This document shows, one piece after another, positions 11,396 to 23,488 of a stretch of 64,000 bases of DNA. The stretch's first letter is position 1; the number at the start of each line of letters is the position of its first letter. The position numbers were made by a program, and so were the translations under genes. Below the pieces are notes generated by a model, which had not been told where the DNA came from, ran no database searches, and saw nothing but the letters and a program-made list of their open reading frames with translations. This DNA is from Trichobilharzia regenti. Taxonomy: Eukaryota; Platyhelminthes; Trematoda; Strigeidida; Schistosomatidae. The DNA lies in assembly GCA_944472135.2 (NCBI GenBank), contig OX235267.1, forward strand, positions 21,497,452 to 21,561,451. Direction: 5' to 3'.

Positions 11396-12187
11396 TTGTA
11401 TTTCCCAATGAATGAAAAACAAAGCAATATTGTTTTTACTGACGTTTCGCCATTTAATGGTACTAGCTTTGCTATGGGTTCACCGGTCTCCCCAATAGTC
11501 GCTGACCTTTTCATGAATAGATTCAAAGATAAAATCTTTTCAAGCATAATCACTCCTAAAATATGTTTAAGATATGTGGATGATACTTCTGTAGTACTAA
11601 AACGAGATCTACATAATTCATTCCTGGAGAAAATAAACTGTGTATCTCCCAGAATCCAGTTCACTTCGGAAGCAGAATCAGACGTCGGTGAAGTACCATT
11701 TCTAGACTGCCTAGTTGAGAGAAGAGAAAACGGACATTTTAATATATCCATATTCAGGAAGAAAACCCACTCCAATAAATATTTAGACTTCAAATCATCA
11801 CACCCCATCAAAGCAAAGATTTCAGATGTTTCAAGTCTTCTTAGACGAGCACACTCTCTGATAACGGATGAGAAAGAAAAAGAAGAAGAAATATCAAAGA
11901 TTAGTGAAACTCTCAAGCAAAACAACTACCCAAGGAACTTCATCAACAAAATCAACACAAACATTAAGTATGGCCAAAAACGCATTCCGAAAACATACAC
12001 ATCAACAGTCGTCATTCCATATACAGTAGAGACGTCAGGCGATATCAGAAGACTACTCAATAAGCACGGTATTAGAATTTTCTTCAAAACATCAGACATA
12101 CTTCAAAGCAACCTTGTCCATATAAAGGTTCAAATCCCTAAAGATTCTCTATCTAATTGTGTCTATAAAATAAAATACATCGGATAA
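11396..12187 (+). pseudogene. PLE reverse transcriptase (motifs B-C) with start of GIY-YIG domain
   Basis: Motif B 'FAMGSPVSPIVADLFMNRF' lies near residue 25, then 'LRYVDDTSVV' (catalytic YVDD) and 'EVPFLDCLVERRENG'. The frame ends at a TAA in 'YKIKYIG', the first strand of the GIY-YIG fold. The same frame continues after the stop with 'TSREIKIRRNEHRRASV', so the break is a single nonsense change. A later frameshift near 12290 separates 'GLHFIESGHKIDFDN' and the C-terminal 'NCLNRNDGLK'. Motif A and everything upstream is missing, so this copy is dead. Confidence 0.8.
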
Positions 12188-12845
12188 ACATCTCGAGAAA
12201 TCAAAATCAGAAGAAATGAACACCGTAGAGCATCTGTTCGACCACCGAGAAATCCGGTTGAACTAGAAAAACTTGAAAAATCATCAGCCAGCCATAGGTC
12301 TACACTTTATAGAATCAGGCCACAAAATTGATTTCGACAATATTGAAATAATCCAGAGAAACTTCAGAAATCACAAAGAACGTCTAATATCAGAAGCAAT
12401 TCATATCAAGTGAAATCCAAATTGCCTGAATAGAAATGATGGACTAAAACAGAATCTGACCTGGTTACAACACCTCCCTCCTCTCCCCGACGAAGTGACA
12501 AAATCAACACGAATGTGATAAGCAAGTTCACTATGCAAACTCACACTACTTTTAAAATGTCACACACTAATGAAATCCAACAATCCACACCAGGTTTTGT
12601 TATCTTTACCAATTGACCAACCTGACAACGAAAAAGGACCCCAGACTAACGAACGATGATCAAATTAGTAAACTTTATTTTGATATTATAACAGATGTAC
12701 TATTACCTTTGTTATTTGGTTTAGTGATCTTCATTGTTATTTTGACATTCAATATGTCCCTTTAACTTGACCTAAGTCTATTTTCTCACCTTTTAACTCT
12801 TTGTTATATATATGCTGAGATTGTGTAAATTCCGGTTTAATAATA

Positions 12846-12882
12846 CTTTGAAAAAGCTATTAGCATTAAATAGCGAAACGTC
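12846..12882 (+). ncRNA. Hammerhead-like motif in the PLE-B right arm
   Basis: TTTGAAAA, a perfect hairpin GCTATT..AATAGC, then GAAAC and GTC. The CGAAA and GTC halves are canonical, but only five of seven bases of the CUGANGA core fit. Hammerheads in the arms of PLEs are established for several invertebrates. Here it looks decayed. Confidence 0.35.
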
Positions 12883-12940
12883 AGTAAGAACAATATCGTT
12901 TTGTTTTTCATTCATTGGGAAATACAAAAACCTTTATTAT

Positions 12941-13222
12941 AATGAATATCATATATCCAATGCCCAAATTTTTACAAACTGTTAAAAGTGAACTTAGTGA
13001 AATTAATTATATATGTTTAAACCATTATCAAGGTGAACTTTTTGCATAGTGTGAAACAAACAGGGTATGGGTGAGTTTTCTTAAATATTTCTGAAATCTT
13101 TTAAATTTTTAAAGAGCTACTGCTTTTATATATTTACAGTATTAAATTTACATTTGAGGATGCGTATTCCTACCAGATAGGTGGTGTTGCTATGGTAAGT
13201 ACCTTAGTTTCATTGTTGGTTC

Positions 13223-13269
<47 letters not shown>

Positions 13270-14105
13270 ACACGCAGAGAATTTAGCTGGGGGCTTAACT
13301 GAGGAAGTTTATTTTTATAAAAGGTATATGGGTGACATCACAGTCATCTGTGAGTAGCCGACGAATGCCATAGCAACAGATAAATACACTACAAGATAAC
13401 GTTAACATCCGTGATAGAAAATGACGATTGCCTGATACTTTTAGATAAACTAACTTATAGCTCGCCAACAGGATGGGTTAATAAAACGATCTGTCTACAG
13501 GAAATTTACCTGGACGGGACGGTATCTAAATCTGAACAGTTTCGATTCACTCCTATATAAAAAGTCCTTAGTTGAGTGTTTGTTCTGACGCGTTCAACAT
13601 ATAGGTACAGAGGATACCATTGAAGAAGATATACAGAATCCCCATACATTTGGTTAGCTTGATAATTTTTGATAAAGAAAGGAAGACAAAATTTGCAGTA
13701 TAAAATGATATCATTCTATTTCACAGGTTCTTGTCAGCTGCAGACTACTTGAAATTACAATAGTCATATAGATGATAATAAAATACTTTAATGTTTGAGT
13801 GGTAGTAGAGAAGAGATACTATAAAATTGACGCATCCAAAATGAAAGGATTACAATTTTTAGTTTAAGTTTTCATCATCAATTTATACGCTTTTAAAGTT
13901 GAAAAGAGGGGGAGGGGTAAGACAGAAAACAGAAAAAATTAATTAACAGAACATTGTTAGCTTGTAGGTTCACATAGCAACTCAATAAACTAAAGCGGTT
14001 ACAGTTAATGAGATTAAGATTTGTTCAGTGAGTTGAGATCACTGGATTAGATGACTAATTAATGTAATCAAAATCAAAATTCAGTTACCAAGGGAGTGTG
14101 AGAGG
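12941..14105. other. Unassigned DNA with a (TA)n run
   Basis: It holds a pure TA dinucleotide run at about 13227-13266. The rest is unassigned. Stretches such as 13268-13420 look like worn repeat DNA but match nothing else in the window. Confidence 0.5.
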
Positions 14106-14489
14106 TTAATCACATTCTCTTTCTGTAAATCGCTTGATTGCGATCGCCTCGGTAAATAGTAGTAAATCTGCTGTCCTTTGCCTATTTATTATTAATTTGA
14201 AGGAATTAGAAATCTCTACGAGATGTCCGGTATCAACAATATGACTGGTAATTGCACTCTGGGAGTATTTGCTTCCTTTCAGGCATAGGTTCTTTGGAAT
14301 ATGTTCAGAAAACCGGATAGAAGCCCTTCTTTCTGTCCTTTCAATGTACTTTCTCCCACAAGTGCAAGTGCTCCAGCAAGTAAGGATGAAAAGAAGGGTG
14401 CAAGAACAAATAAAATCACCTGACTCAATTAATCCTGGAAACAGATGTTCAGCATCATCTGTCGGGAAACACATCATGGATACGGTCAC
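14106..14489 (-). pseudogene. Decayed PLE GIY-YIG domain
   Basis: The minus strand reads 'CTCGRKYIERTERRASIRF' and 'SEHIPKN', then 'AITSHIVDTGH'. This is the GIY-YIG arm and downstream His motif of a PLE C-terminus. The second Y-I-G triad is 'YIE', so a key glycine is lost. A further 64-codon minus ORF at 14559-14753 may be its upstream remainder, but I cannot place it. Confidence 0.55.
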
Positions 14490-15746
14490 AAACTTGTTTT
14501 CAGTAATACCTCTAAACCCATATATAAAAACAAGTTTGGGTCACACACTTAAGTTCATTCAAGCCTTAGCCATAAAACAGCTTAACCTGTTTGACGTGTT
14601 CAAAAATTGTTTTTCCATACTCTGAACCTGTCTTGGTAATCCAATTTTAGAACCAAGGTTCATTTTACTCAATAATATTTTCATCCTTTCTTTTCGTACC
14701 TCGATAAAGTCCAAATAAGGAGGTGTAGATATGACGCAGGTCTTTGGATGCAAATATATTAATCACATTCGTCAACCATTTCCTACACTCTACTAATGCG
14801 GAAGTACTTTAGTTGAGTCTTCCATTTATGTAGTCTACTAATCTGAATTTCGATATACATATATTATGATGAAATTATTAGCGATAAAGACTTAATCATT
14901 ATTTAACGCAATTCTACTTTATTATCCTTTTGATTAATTGAGGAACGTGAATTATATCATAGATTTACACCACATAACCGACGATAACTAACAAGAGGTG
15001 CTTGTTTCGAATTCTCTTATAATGAACCCACGGCGCCATGCACGATTCAGTCTAAGGCCATCAGTTCCACCACTGAGTCTGTCAGAATGCAATGACATAT
15101 GGTTCTCAACTCTGATGGTTCGTTGTATATCTCTACCAACATCACATGTCTTAGATGAATAGTTTTTCTGAGATTTAGCTTGATTGCTTTCATAAGTCGT
15201 GGTATTTCATTGCAAAGTTAATTAACCCTGTGTATTCAGTCGATGTTCAAGTGTTCGTGCTTAGTGACCAAAGTATAAAACTTGGTCACTGTGGTGTTCG
15301 CGCTTACAACTTAGAAGTCTGGAAATAAGATTAAACAGCAACTATTCACTACTTTTTTGGTTGGTATCAGTTAACAACGAAATCTTTCCTGTGATCAATA
15401 AAATCCTAATAAATCTTAGGATTGACTAAAATTTTATCCAATGAAGAAATAAATATATTTTAGAATATCAGAATAAAATTGGATTTAAACAAATTAAACT
15501 AGTTAAAGCCTTAACTTTGATTAAGAAAATACAAATCAGGTATGCCTAATTGAAAAATGTACCATAAATATGTACTGTCTGTTCTTTTTTTGCACTCACA
15601 CACTCTCTGTCTCTCTTCGTATGTACACATAAGTATTTCATATTATTGATTACGTGTACTAAGGGTAATTTACTTTGAGAAATTAAAATTTGTATATATA
15701 TACATGTATAAATATCCATTATTTTACAAAAGAATGTGATATTAAA
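14490..15746. other. No recognisable feature
   Basis: Apart from the possible PLE remainder at 14559-14753, nothing is recognised. The last 150 bp before 15747 could be the 5' leader of the exon there. Confidence 0.35.
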
Positions 15747-15930
15747 ATGAACACTCCACTGTCAGGCAGTCAAGAAACAGAAAGGATTTATCTACCATTA
15801 TGGGCATGGTGTTATCTCATGATAACTGGAATATTATTCGCCTTTGTACTGACAGCCTTATGTTATACTCGTAAATGGTTGTGCTTTAAACATCTAGTTC
15901 AGAGGCGTTGGTGTAGAAAAAATGCTGATA
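15747..15930 (+). CDS. Candidate first coding exon of a single-pass membrane protein
   Basis: An ATG at 15747 opens 61 codons and ends at a consensus donor (GATA|GTAAGT). The product has a short polar N-terminus (with 'SGSQETERIYLP'), one strong hydrophobic segment at residues 18-41 ('LWAWCYLMITGILFAFVL' within it) and a basic, Cys-containing stretch ('TRKWLCFKHLVQRRWC'). It resembles an N-out single-pass protein with a juxtamembrane basic and Cys-rich region. A synaptotagmin-like N-terminus is one possibility, but I see no C2 domain. The exon ends in phase 1. Joined directly to 32918 it would give a reading frame of about 86 residues. Intervening exons may exist. Confidence 0.45.
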
Positions 15931-16192
15931 GTAAGTTAAGAAGTTATACTGCTTATAATTTTACATTTTTTATGCACATATATATATAATTATGTAGCAG
16001 CGAAATTGATGACCTAGGTTTCCTCTCTTATAAGACTCACCACGTACTTTCAGGAGTATGTGTGAATGGAGCGCCTGATATTATTGATTAACTTTTGCAG
16101 CTTGACTTAATAAACTATCAGTTTAGTAATTTATTCTGATAATCTGACAGGGTTAAGTATCTATTGTATTTAAATTCATCGAATTTTTGTTT
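15931..16192. other. Intron start, no feature
   Basis: The donor GTAAGT is at 15931. Nothing else is recognised. Confidence 0.35.
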
Positions 16193-16395
16193 CCATTCCT
16201 TCTGAGTGAAACATAGAGTTTCAAGCTTCGAAGTTGCAGTAGCAATGGTTTTGTTTCTATGAATGTGGGTTGTTAGCCTAAGCTTCTTGCCTTCTCGTGC
16301 TTATTAAGGGCTAGCACGCCGGACAAGGTTTATGAGTGAGTATATCCGCAGTCAAATCTGGAACTGGCATGTGGTTGGTGATCATTAGACGATTG
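16193..16395 (-). repeat. Very worn SINE, longer type-1 variant
   Basis: Plus-strand blocks 'aaacatagagtttcaagctt', 'tgttagcctaagcttcttgc' and 'tggaactggcatgtggttgg' follow the block order of the SINE at 19375-19600. Divergence is high, so the call rests on order rather than long matches. Confidence 0.35.
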
Positions 16396-17307
16396 AAACA
16401 GCGATGCATATCTCATTTAAATTTGATGATCAGTGTCCACTGATGCATTATTTATTAGACTAAAAACTTGGCACATTATGGGCACCAAGAGATGTGTGAG
16501 GGCTCGGATACTACTGGACGCTTTGACTGTACACCGTGTGTTTGGAATCGGGGTTAACCAGCTTTCCTAGGTACAGCTGCATGTCTACCAGTTCAGTTGT
16601 AGGTGCCAGACTTTCACATTCACCCTTCCTTTTTTGTGAGGAACACCCTCACTATGTGAAGGCAGTGAACAGGAGTTACCTGGCAGAGGCTATGAATGAT
16701 CTTATCCCCTGATGTATAAGAATATTAATTTTACAAATACTATATAAAATAATAATATGAGTTAAAGATAGCTCTGATAACCGGTACTAGTGGAATTTTA
16801 TTTTGCATATATATGATTCGGATAGATGATTTTATTTTTTACTTGATTTCACATGTCTGGATTTTCTTTATGTAGATATGTCTATAGCCTCAAATGCATT
16901 TCACTTATTTTTGACTCAGAAATTCGGTGTTCCAAAACAAAAGTGTTATCACTGAGTCATCTAAGTCTAGATTGTTCTTTTCTTTCTGCAAGCACATTCA
17001 ATGTCTTCTGGATTCACTAATTTATTGTAAAGCTGTGGCTCACTGGTTTACATAATAAACTTCCAACCACTGTGTCATGTGTTTAAACTCCAAGGTTTTA
17101 TCATTAGAACTCACACAGTAAGAGTGGTTTATTGGTAACAACATCTATCAGTAACCCATAGAGTTTTTTCCAGTTGTTACATTAGTGTAGTTGACAGATT
17201 TTCAACTACATAACATCAGAAGAAGACATTTCCTGACTATTGATTATTTTGGTTCACTTATTCAAAATATACTTGCTGATGTTGAAAATCAAGGCATTCC
17301 ATTAACT
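16396..17307. other. No recognisable feature
   Basis: Nothing is identified. Confidence 0.4.
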
Positions 17308-17588
17308 ATTGTATGATTATTATTATTATTGCTCCCTTGGGTTCCTAGTGGAACATAGGGCTCCATTTTCTTCTGTCTTCTGCTATACTTTTCGCCTGCA
17401 TCCATGTTAATCCATCTTCTTTCAACTCCTTTTCACACGATCTCCTCCATGTCACCCTTGGACGTCTCACACGCCGCTTCCCTTTCGGGTTCCACTCGAG
17501 GGCTTGGCCGTTTGATGTCACCCAGTGGTCTCCTCAGCGAGTGTCCGGTCCATCTCCACTTTCTCCTGCATATTTGTTGGGCGATTGG

Positions 17589-18134
17589 TTATTGCTTTGT
17601 TTGTTCCCATAATTCCTTGTTGGTGATTCTTTCCGGCCATCTGATCTTCAGTATTGAGCGAAGACAGTTGTTAATAAAGGTCTGAGTTAGCCTGTCGGAA
17701 ATATTCTTTGTGACCCGCCAAGTTTCTGATCCGTATAGAAGAACTGACTTGACGTTTGTATTGAAAATCCGAATTTTGTTGTTGATGCTGAGTGACGAAG
17801 ATTTCCAGATTGATTTCAGGTTGATGAATGTGTTTCTCGCCTTCCCGATTCTCGCTCGGTTTGACATCCTCGTTCGTTCCGACTGCCTGTAGTTGAGACA
17901 ATGCTCCGCAGATAAGTGAATGAATGAAGTAACCTCTTTCAAATACCTCCCGTTGATGGTGATTGGCGCTGGATGTTGCTGTTGTTGTTGGTTGGTTGGT
18001 TGGTTATTTTCATCACCTCCGTCTTGTCTATGTTCACTTGGAGTACTGTCTTCGCCAGATGCTTCTTCGACCAGTTTGTCGGTTTTCGCTTGCAAGTCTT
18101 CGGTTTTGTGTGACATCAAACATAAATCATCCAC
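17589..18134 (-). pseudogene. Type-D LINE: RT C-terminal part and thumb
   Basis: Begins at the catalytic region, read here as 'VDDLCLMSH' where ADD is expected. It continues through a Gln/Asn-rich stretch ('NQPTNQQQQQ') from a microsatellite, then 'KSVLLYGSETWRVTKN' and 'LRSILKIRWPERITNKELW', typical of the RT C-terminus of RTE-like LINEs. The product is out of frame with the upstream half. Confidence 0.75.
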
Positions 18135-18640
18135 GCGCGAAATCCAGGTCTTCTAGGTTCTTCACGTCGGTCCAGGATATTCCTGTCTTCTCGTTTCCCA
18201 CAGTCTGACGCATAATCCATTCCACCACAATTAGGAATATCATTGGTGATAATAGGCAGACAGCCTTGTCTGACTCCTGTGTTTACTCCAAACGCCTCAC
18301 TGAGTTTTCCGTTGTGGATCACTTCACATGTGGCGTTGTCGTACAGCTGTTGAATAAGGTTGATGAATATTTGGGGTATGCCGTAGTACTCCAGTAATTT
18401 CCAATTTACTTCACGGTCAACGCTGTCGAAGGCCTTCTCAAAGTCTATAAAGTTGACGTAGAGGTTTGATCGCCATTCCATGCTTTGTTCGATGATGATG
18501 CGTAGAGTTGCAATTTGGTCAGTACATGATTTGCCTTTCCTGAATCCAGCTTGTTCTGGTCGGAGTTCTGTCTCCAGTGCATTCTTTAATCTCTCCAGGA
18601 TGATGCGACTCAGGATTTTACTTGGCGTCGATAGGAGCAT
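18116..18640 (-). pseudogene. Type-D LINE: RT core (motifs 1-4)
   Basis: Shows 'LSTPSKILSRIILERLK', 'ELRPEQAGFRKGKSCTDQI', motif A 'FIDFEKAFDSVDRE' and 'NTGVRQGCL'. It then runs into a wrong-frame or deleted section ('PIITNDIPNCGG'), which removes the usual SPLLF and F-ADD context. At least one deletion or frameshift lies near 18240 and another near 18130. Confidence 0.8.
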
Positions 18641-19271
18641 GATTCCTCGCCAGTTCTTGCAGAGTGAGGCGTAAGTCGCCGTTCTTTGGTAGTTTCACGA
18701 GGTAACCTTTCCTCCACTCCGTAGGCACCTTTCCCTCCTTCCAGACCTTTTGCAATAATGGAGTCAGCATGTCTGCTGTAGTCTCTGGGTCCGCTTTCAG
18801 TGCTTCGGGGGGTATTCCATCTGGTCCGGCTGCTTTTCCAGCTTTCAGAAGCTTGATTGCGTTCAAGACTTCAGCTCTCGTTGGAGGATTGGTGTCAACT
18901 TGCAGTTGTGAGCGCGCTGTTGTTGGTATTTCTGGACGGGTTGCAGGTGATGGTCGGTTCAAGAGTCCTTTGAAGTGATCCGCCCATTGTTTAATCTGTT
19001 TTTTTTCCTTGGTAATTGGGTTCCGTTGGCTATCTTTTATAGGTTTCGCTTGTGTTGGTCTCTTCCCGGATAGAGATTTGGTTATCTGATATAATGTCCT
19101 CAGGTCCCTTTTGCCTGATGCCTTTTCAGCTTCAGTGGCCAGGTTGTCGTAGAATCGTCTTTTGTCCTTCCTAGCACTTTTCTTCACTTCTTTGTCCAAT
19201 GCTTCGTAAGTTGAACTCATCGTCTCCTTCTCCTGTCCGTCCTTGCAGTGAATCATTTTCTCTTTCACCAT
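18618..19271 (-). pseudogene. Type-D LINE: linker and RT N-terminal part
   Basis: Reads 'ADHFKGLLNRPSP', 'NAIKLLKAGKAAGPDGIPPE' and 'VPTEWRKGYLVKLPKNGDL', then loses frame ('RLTLQELARN') where the next frame starts. The N-terminal about 80 residues are Lys-rich linker between endonuclease and RT. The first in-frame ATG is near the truncation point and may be fortuitous. Confidence 0.75.
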
Positions 19272-19374
19272 TCTCCTCTCTTCTATTAATTGTATGACGT
19301 TACTACAGAATTATTCCAGCTAGTATAAACTCATTATAATTCCATCTACATCCAAATTATGTTGTTTTTTCCTT

Positions 19375-19600
19375 CACGTTCCCAATGGAAAATAGGGCTT
19401 CAAACTAGTGGCTTCAAGTTTCTGTAGCAGTGTTTAATTTTTACAGGATGGAATTGCTAGCCTCACGCCCAACCTTTCCTCTTTACCAGCATTATTTCTG
19501 GCTTAGCGAGGTGAAGGTGTGCGTCGGCCGGGGATTGAACCCCGGACCACGTGCATGGTCGGCGAGCGTCCTAACCGCCGTGCCACCGACGTAAACTATA
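19375..19600 (-). repeat. SINE, longer type-1 variant
   Basis: On the minus strand the A-box-like 'tggcacggcggttaggacg' and B-box-like 'gggttcaatccccgg' sit at about 19595-19520. The body continues to about 19375 with a different 3' half from the 2143 copy. Best preserved member of the variant also seen at 10235 and 16193. Confidence 0.65.
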
Positions 19601-19844
19601 TGTTAGTCTGTAGGTATTCTTTCAAAAATGCTGTAATCGAAAAGGCGAACTGATAAGTATTTATTGAAATTGTTTCAAATTTCTCACGGATGATTCCTAC
19701 TGAAACAAAATACTCATTCTCTGGTGGCATGCATTAAAGGAGTAATTAAAATATATTTGAGTAAATAACAACTGCTACTTGTTGTAAAAGAGAGGGGATT
19801 GTCGTGGTTCATTTATCTTATAACTCCCTGGCATTTTAAACAGT

Positions 19845-19965
19845 GGGTACTGGGCTATAAATTCAGCGGGAACACCCTCAACCAAGTACGTGCGGCTGGC
19901 AGCTCCCAAATACGAAGGGACGTACCTTCTGGATTCCAATCCCAGCCACCTTCGGTGGAGTAAAA
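19845..19965 (+). repeat. Relic SM-alpha-like SINE with destroyed hammerhead
   Basis: Blocks 'ggtactggg', 'agcgggaaca', 'cccaaatacgaagg', 'ttctggattcca' and 'agccacctt' follow the order of the SM-alpha copy at 46280-46410. The CTGACGAG core and part of helix II are deleted, so the ribozyme cannot work. Confidence 0.6.
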
Positions 19966-21164
19966 CTAATATGTAATAATGTAATGAAAGCAGCAGATGT
20001 AGGTAAACATCAAAGACAATTGACAGCAGTTTCAGCTTAATGGTTAATCTAAGCGACTTGATGTTGTGACCCTGTGAGCGTTGCATGACTATTACAAGAA
20101 CAGATTGATTGCTCGTTATTTTTGATGAATCTAGAAACTGTATTAACTGAAAACAGTGAAAACATTGGGAAATCTTTTTAGTATATATGGAACTTTAGAG
20201 GCATTTGAAGTAACATTTTTTCAGTGATGATAAAAGCGTTAACAAATGGCTTCACGAAAAAGGAATTACTAATTACAACTTTTACAAGGCTCCTGAAAAG
20301 TCGAGCTTACTTCTGTTCGGTTCAGAAACTGTTAAGATACATACCTGGTTAAGTCAATGAAGGACCCTAACAGGTTCAAACCCATCAATAACCTTTGGAT
20401 ATTCATTCAAATCAAAACAATGGAACCATGTAAATAATACTACATTCATAAAAAGCCTGCTGAAAGTAGTGTGGGGATATTAAATGGGATACGTGGTTGA
20501 GTTAAGGCTAGGTTTAGGTCAGGAAGGTATCACGGTTGGACAGGGATAATTCACATTGGGGAAATGTTAGGTTTATGGTTGAACAAATGACCCAAATTTG
20601 CTTCTTAGCGCAGTTGTTGCTTTTAGGATCAGTGGTGTGTTCTCGCCTGTTAGGTGTCTATTCACTGACTGCCCCACAATCTTCTGGACGCGTTAACTAA
20701 CAATATAGGAATATGCGTTGAGTACTGCTTACCTCCTGAACATAAAATATTACTTTAGAACTTAGTAGCAATAAGAGGCAGTGAACTGATAGATTGCATT
20801 GGTCTTTTAGTTTGTCTGAGAAGTAGTACTACTGCTGATAAACAGTTAGTGAACAAAATATTTACACAAATATAGGATGGTAGTTTGACCTTCAACAGAT
20901 TGCATCCCTAATGACATAGTTGAGATATGCAAGAGTACTAGTATTCGGCTAACCCTGTCTTACTGTGTGTTTGTAGAAAATGACCATTAAGGCTAGAGGA
21001 TTTGCGGTGGTTCCAAGTACTTGGCCTTTTTCCATCGAAAGCATTTCGTATATTTGGAAGAACCATCACCTGGGCAGTACAATACATACAGCTTCAGGTA
21101 AGACAGGGAAATGAGTTCACACAATAGTAAATTTCGTAAATTTACTCCCCTTTATCTGTTTGAA
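19966..21164. other. No recognisable feature
   Basis: Nothing is identified on either strand. Confidence 0.4.
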
Positions 21165-21255
21165 TAAAGCAAAAACAATGGTTCGTGCAGAATGAGATGA
21201 CACTGTCATCTATTTTGTCGGCTTCTCATCAGCTGCCTACAAACCAAAAAATTAA
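21165..21255 (-). repeat. Arm-type repeat related to the 36.9/40.3 kb fold-back element
   Basis: Minus strand 'gcagctgatgagaagcc' and 'cattctgcacgaaccattg' match 'gcagctgatgagaacc' and 'attctgcgccaatg' of the arms at 40290-40340. It may be a solo arm. Confidence 0.55.
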
Positions 21256-21300
21256 TTCAGTTTATGTAAAGAGAAATTTTAATCGTGTCTGTGAGGACTG

Positions 21301-21485
21301 AGTTAGCGGCACAGCTGTTAGTACGCTCACCAACCATGCATATGGTCCATGATTAGATGGCCGGCCGACGCACACCCGATAATAATGTTCCGCCTGTTAA
21401 ATTTGGGCTACCGATATCACATGCTGAAAATCCCATAGTTGTATCAAAATACTGTGTAGAATCAAGCTATAATAAACAAGTACTT
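21301..21485 (+). repeat. Diverged type-1 SINE
   Basis: 'agcggcacagctgttagtacg' and 'ggccggccgacgcacacccg' correspond to the promoter region of the 2143 copy, followed by 'tttgggctaccgatatc' and the 'gaatcaagctataat' tail. Confidence 0.65.
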
Positions 21486-21925
21486 CACTAACCAGAACCT
21501 ATCCTGAAGTCAATGTGGTTCCTGTCTGTCCAAGAATATTCTCTGTTGTGAAATCAAAGGTCGACAGATACCCTTCTCAGGTTAGCTCTAATTTTGTACA
21601 CAAAACTACATTTTCCTGAGGTAGCAGTTACATCGGAGAAGAGAAAGAGGGGCGTATGTTCGATTTTCTGAACATTTAACACCAAGCCTAAGTCCCAAGA
21701 GAACAAACGCTTCCAATAGTGTCGGTGGAAGGTACCTTTTTGATAGAGGTCATGAGATGGAAACCACGGAATTCTTTCAAATTATCAATAATCAATGTAG
21801 TTCACTTCTCCGTAAGTTTGTCGAAGTAATTCCAGTCAATCATCTAAAATCCCATTTATTGGTTCAGAAAAACAAGTCATTAGTTTTGCCTTGTAAATGG
21901 ATTTATTTTTCTATTTCTATTTTCT

Positions 21926-22110
21926 ATTTTTGATTACAGCTTGATTCCACACTGTATTTTTGGTACAGGTATGGAATTTTCAGCATGGATATCAGTAGCC
22001 CAAATTTTGCAGGCCGACCATAGATATCAGGTGTGCGTCGGCAGGGGATCGAACCTCGGACCATGTGCATGGTCGGCGAGAGTCCTAACCACTGTGCCAC
22101 CGACGCACAA
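21926..22110 (-). repeat. Type-1 tRNA-derived SINE
   Basis: Minus-strand copy with good A box ('tggcacagtgg') and B box ('ggttcgatccc'), body 'gggctactgatatc', tail 'gaatcaagctgtaatcaaa'. The ORF across it is not a gene. Confidence 0.75.
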
Positions 22111-23239
22111 AAAACTAAATGGATATGTCGTAGAAAATGGAGGCCGTTGAGTGACATCAAGTGAAACTCAAATGGGAAACGACGGTTCGGCGTGTGTGTT
22201 GAAAGTAACATGGAGGAAATCGTGTGAGTGGTTAATGGAAGCTTATGGGTAATCGAAAAATTACATGAGCTACCCATGTGACCAAGAATTATATTGATGA
22301 AAATTTGTGGTGTACATATGAGGAATGCTCAACTTTTGTTTACGAACTTTCACATAGACCTCTGAACATGATACGACACAAAGACTGTGGTGATGGTGAC
22401 TGAAAGCTCTTTTCCGCAATTAGGGAACGTCCTGATGGGTATTTTCCACGATCATTAGGTAATAGCTAACACTGAGTTTTTCGTCTTTTTCTTCTTCAGA
22501 CTATATTGTGTAGTTTTCACTTTAGGAATGCACCAACCGTATGTTACAAAAAGCATCCATATGGGGGCGCAATAAAAACAATTTTTGACATTTATATGCT
22601 CATATCAAGGCCTTTATTATCGTTAGAGTACCATTACGTTTGCTTCCTAGCTCCGTATCCATTTAACTGTTATTTTGTTAATTAAGAGAGGTATATAAAT
22701 TCAGGGTTTGTTTTGGTATGTAAGCACTTGCAATGGACGTCTCTTTTGCCTCTTTTATTTGATTACGTAACCCTTGGCTTTGACCTCTTCCCTTTTGCTA
22801 TGATTTGCTTTTGTTCCTTTGATTTGAGTTGAATTCGCCACATTTTTACACAGTTTATTAGCTGCTTGTCATCTACTTATCCCCCTGAAATGCCCTTCTT
22901 ATGCAACTCCTTTTCCATTGTACCAAAACATTTATCATATGTTCTGTTTTATTTACACTCGAGCTTTCTGTATTTAGGTTATTTAAGTCCAATTTCTGAG
23001 CACTGTTTATTAGTTTTTAAGTCTCCTGTTGACTGAAATCATGTCACATTTGCAAGTGAGTCAAAATTTATTTTGGTTATATAAACTTAATTGGTTTCTT
23101 GGCTTGTATACACAAGATGAGTACCATCTTATTCTTCACAAACTATTGGTTTCGCCTGATTCAGAGTCACGAATGTCTACAGCCTTGGGTATGTGACCAG
23201 TGTTACACATACCGTAATAATATGAGTTTTCAGTAGCTT
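22111..23239. other. No recognisable feature
   Basis: Nothing is identified. Confidence 0.4.
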
Positions 23240-23488
23240 TTACGTACTTTTTATTACCCTGAACTTGATTTGGAAGAACAAGTTGCAGTCTCTCCGCACC
23301 ATGCATTAATGTTAGATCCCTTGTTGGCAGTTTCTGCAGATATATTACTGTGCACAGTGAAGATTCACTGTAAAGTTACAGTCAGAGTGGATGAGATTAA
23401 AACGTCTCGAAATTTTACTAGCCAATGGGGCGTTTTACGTAATGCTGCAGACAGGATTTTGAAAACTTTCGGCTCAGATATGGCTTAA
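23240..23488 (+). other. Unassigned open frame of about 80 codons
   Basis: An open frame running from about 23240 includes 'PELDLEEQVAVSPHHAL' and 'SADILLCTVKIHCKVTVRV' and ends at TAA 23488. It has no in-frame ATG near its start and no obvious splice sites. Composition is protein-like, and it matches no repeat here. It could be an exon of the plus-strand gene or a fragment of an unrecognised element. Confidence 0.2.

Larger units (their letters stand above)
11382..12940 (+). mobile_element. Short Penelope-like element with inverted terminal arms (PLE-B)
   Basis: The left arm 11382-11472 and right arm 12853-12940 are inverted copies: 'tatttcccaatgaatgaaaa' against its reverse complement, 'actgacgtttcgc' against 'gcgaaacgtcagt'. 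The left arm runs straight into the RT at motif B, so the element lost its 5' half of RT. No clear TSD was found. The right arm carries a hammerhead-like motif at 12846-12882. It belongs to a different PLE lineage from the 5-10 kb pair and is older. Confidence 0.7.
17316..19288 (-). mobile_element. Type-D RTE-like non-LTR retrotransposon, 5'-truncated, 8-bp TSD
   Basis: Reverse transcriptase frames on the minus strand end with a (AAT)n tail (plus strand 'attattattattatt' at about 17317-17331). An 8-bp direct repeat 'attgtatg' flanks it at 17308-17315 and 19289-19296. The endonuclease domain is absent, so it is truncated at the 5' end. Other copies: 4555-4700, 30990-31490 (+) and 35335-36345. 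It is distinct from the SR2-type elements by protein sequence and by its AAT tail. Confidence 0.8.
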
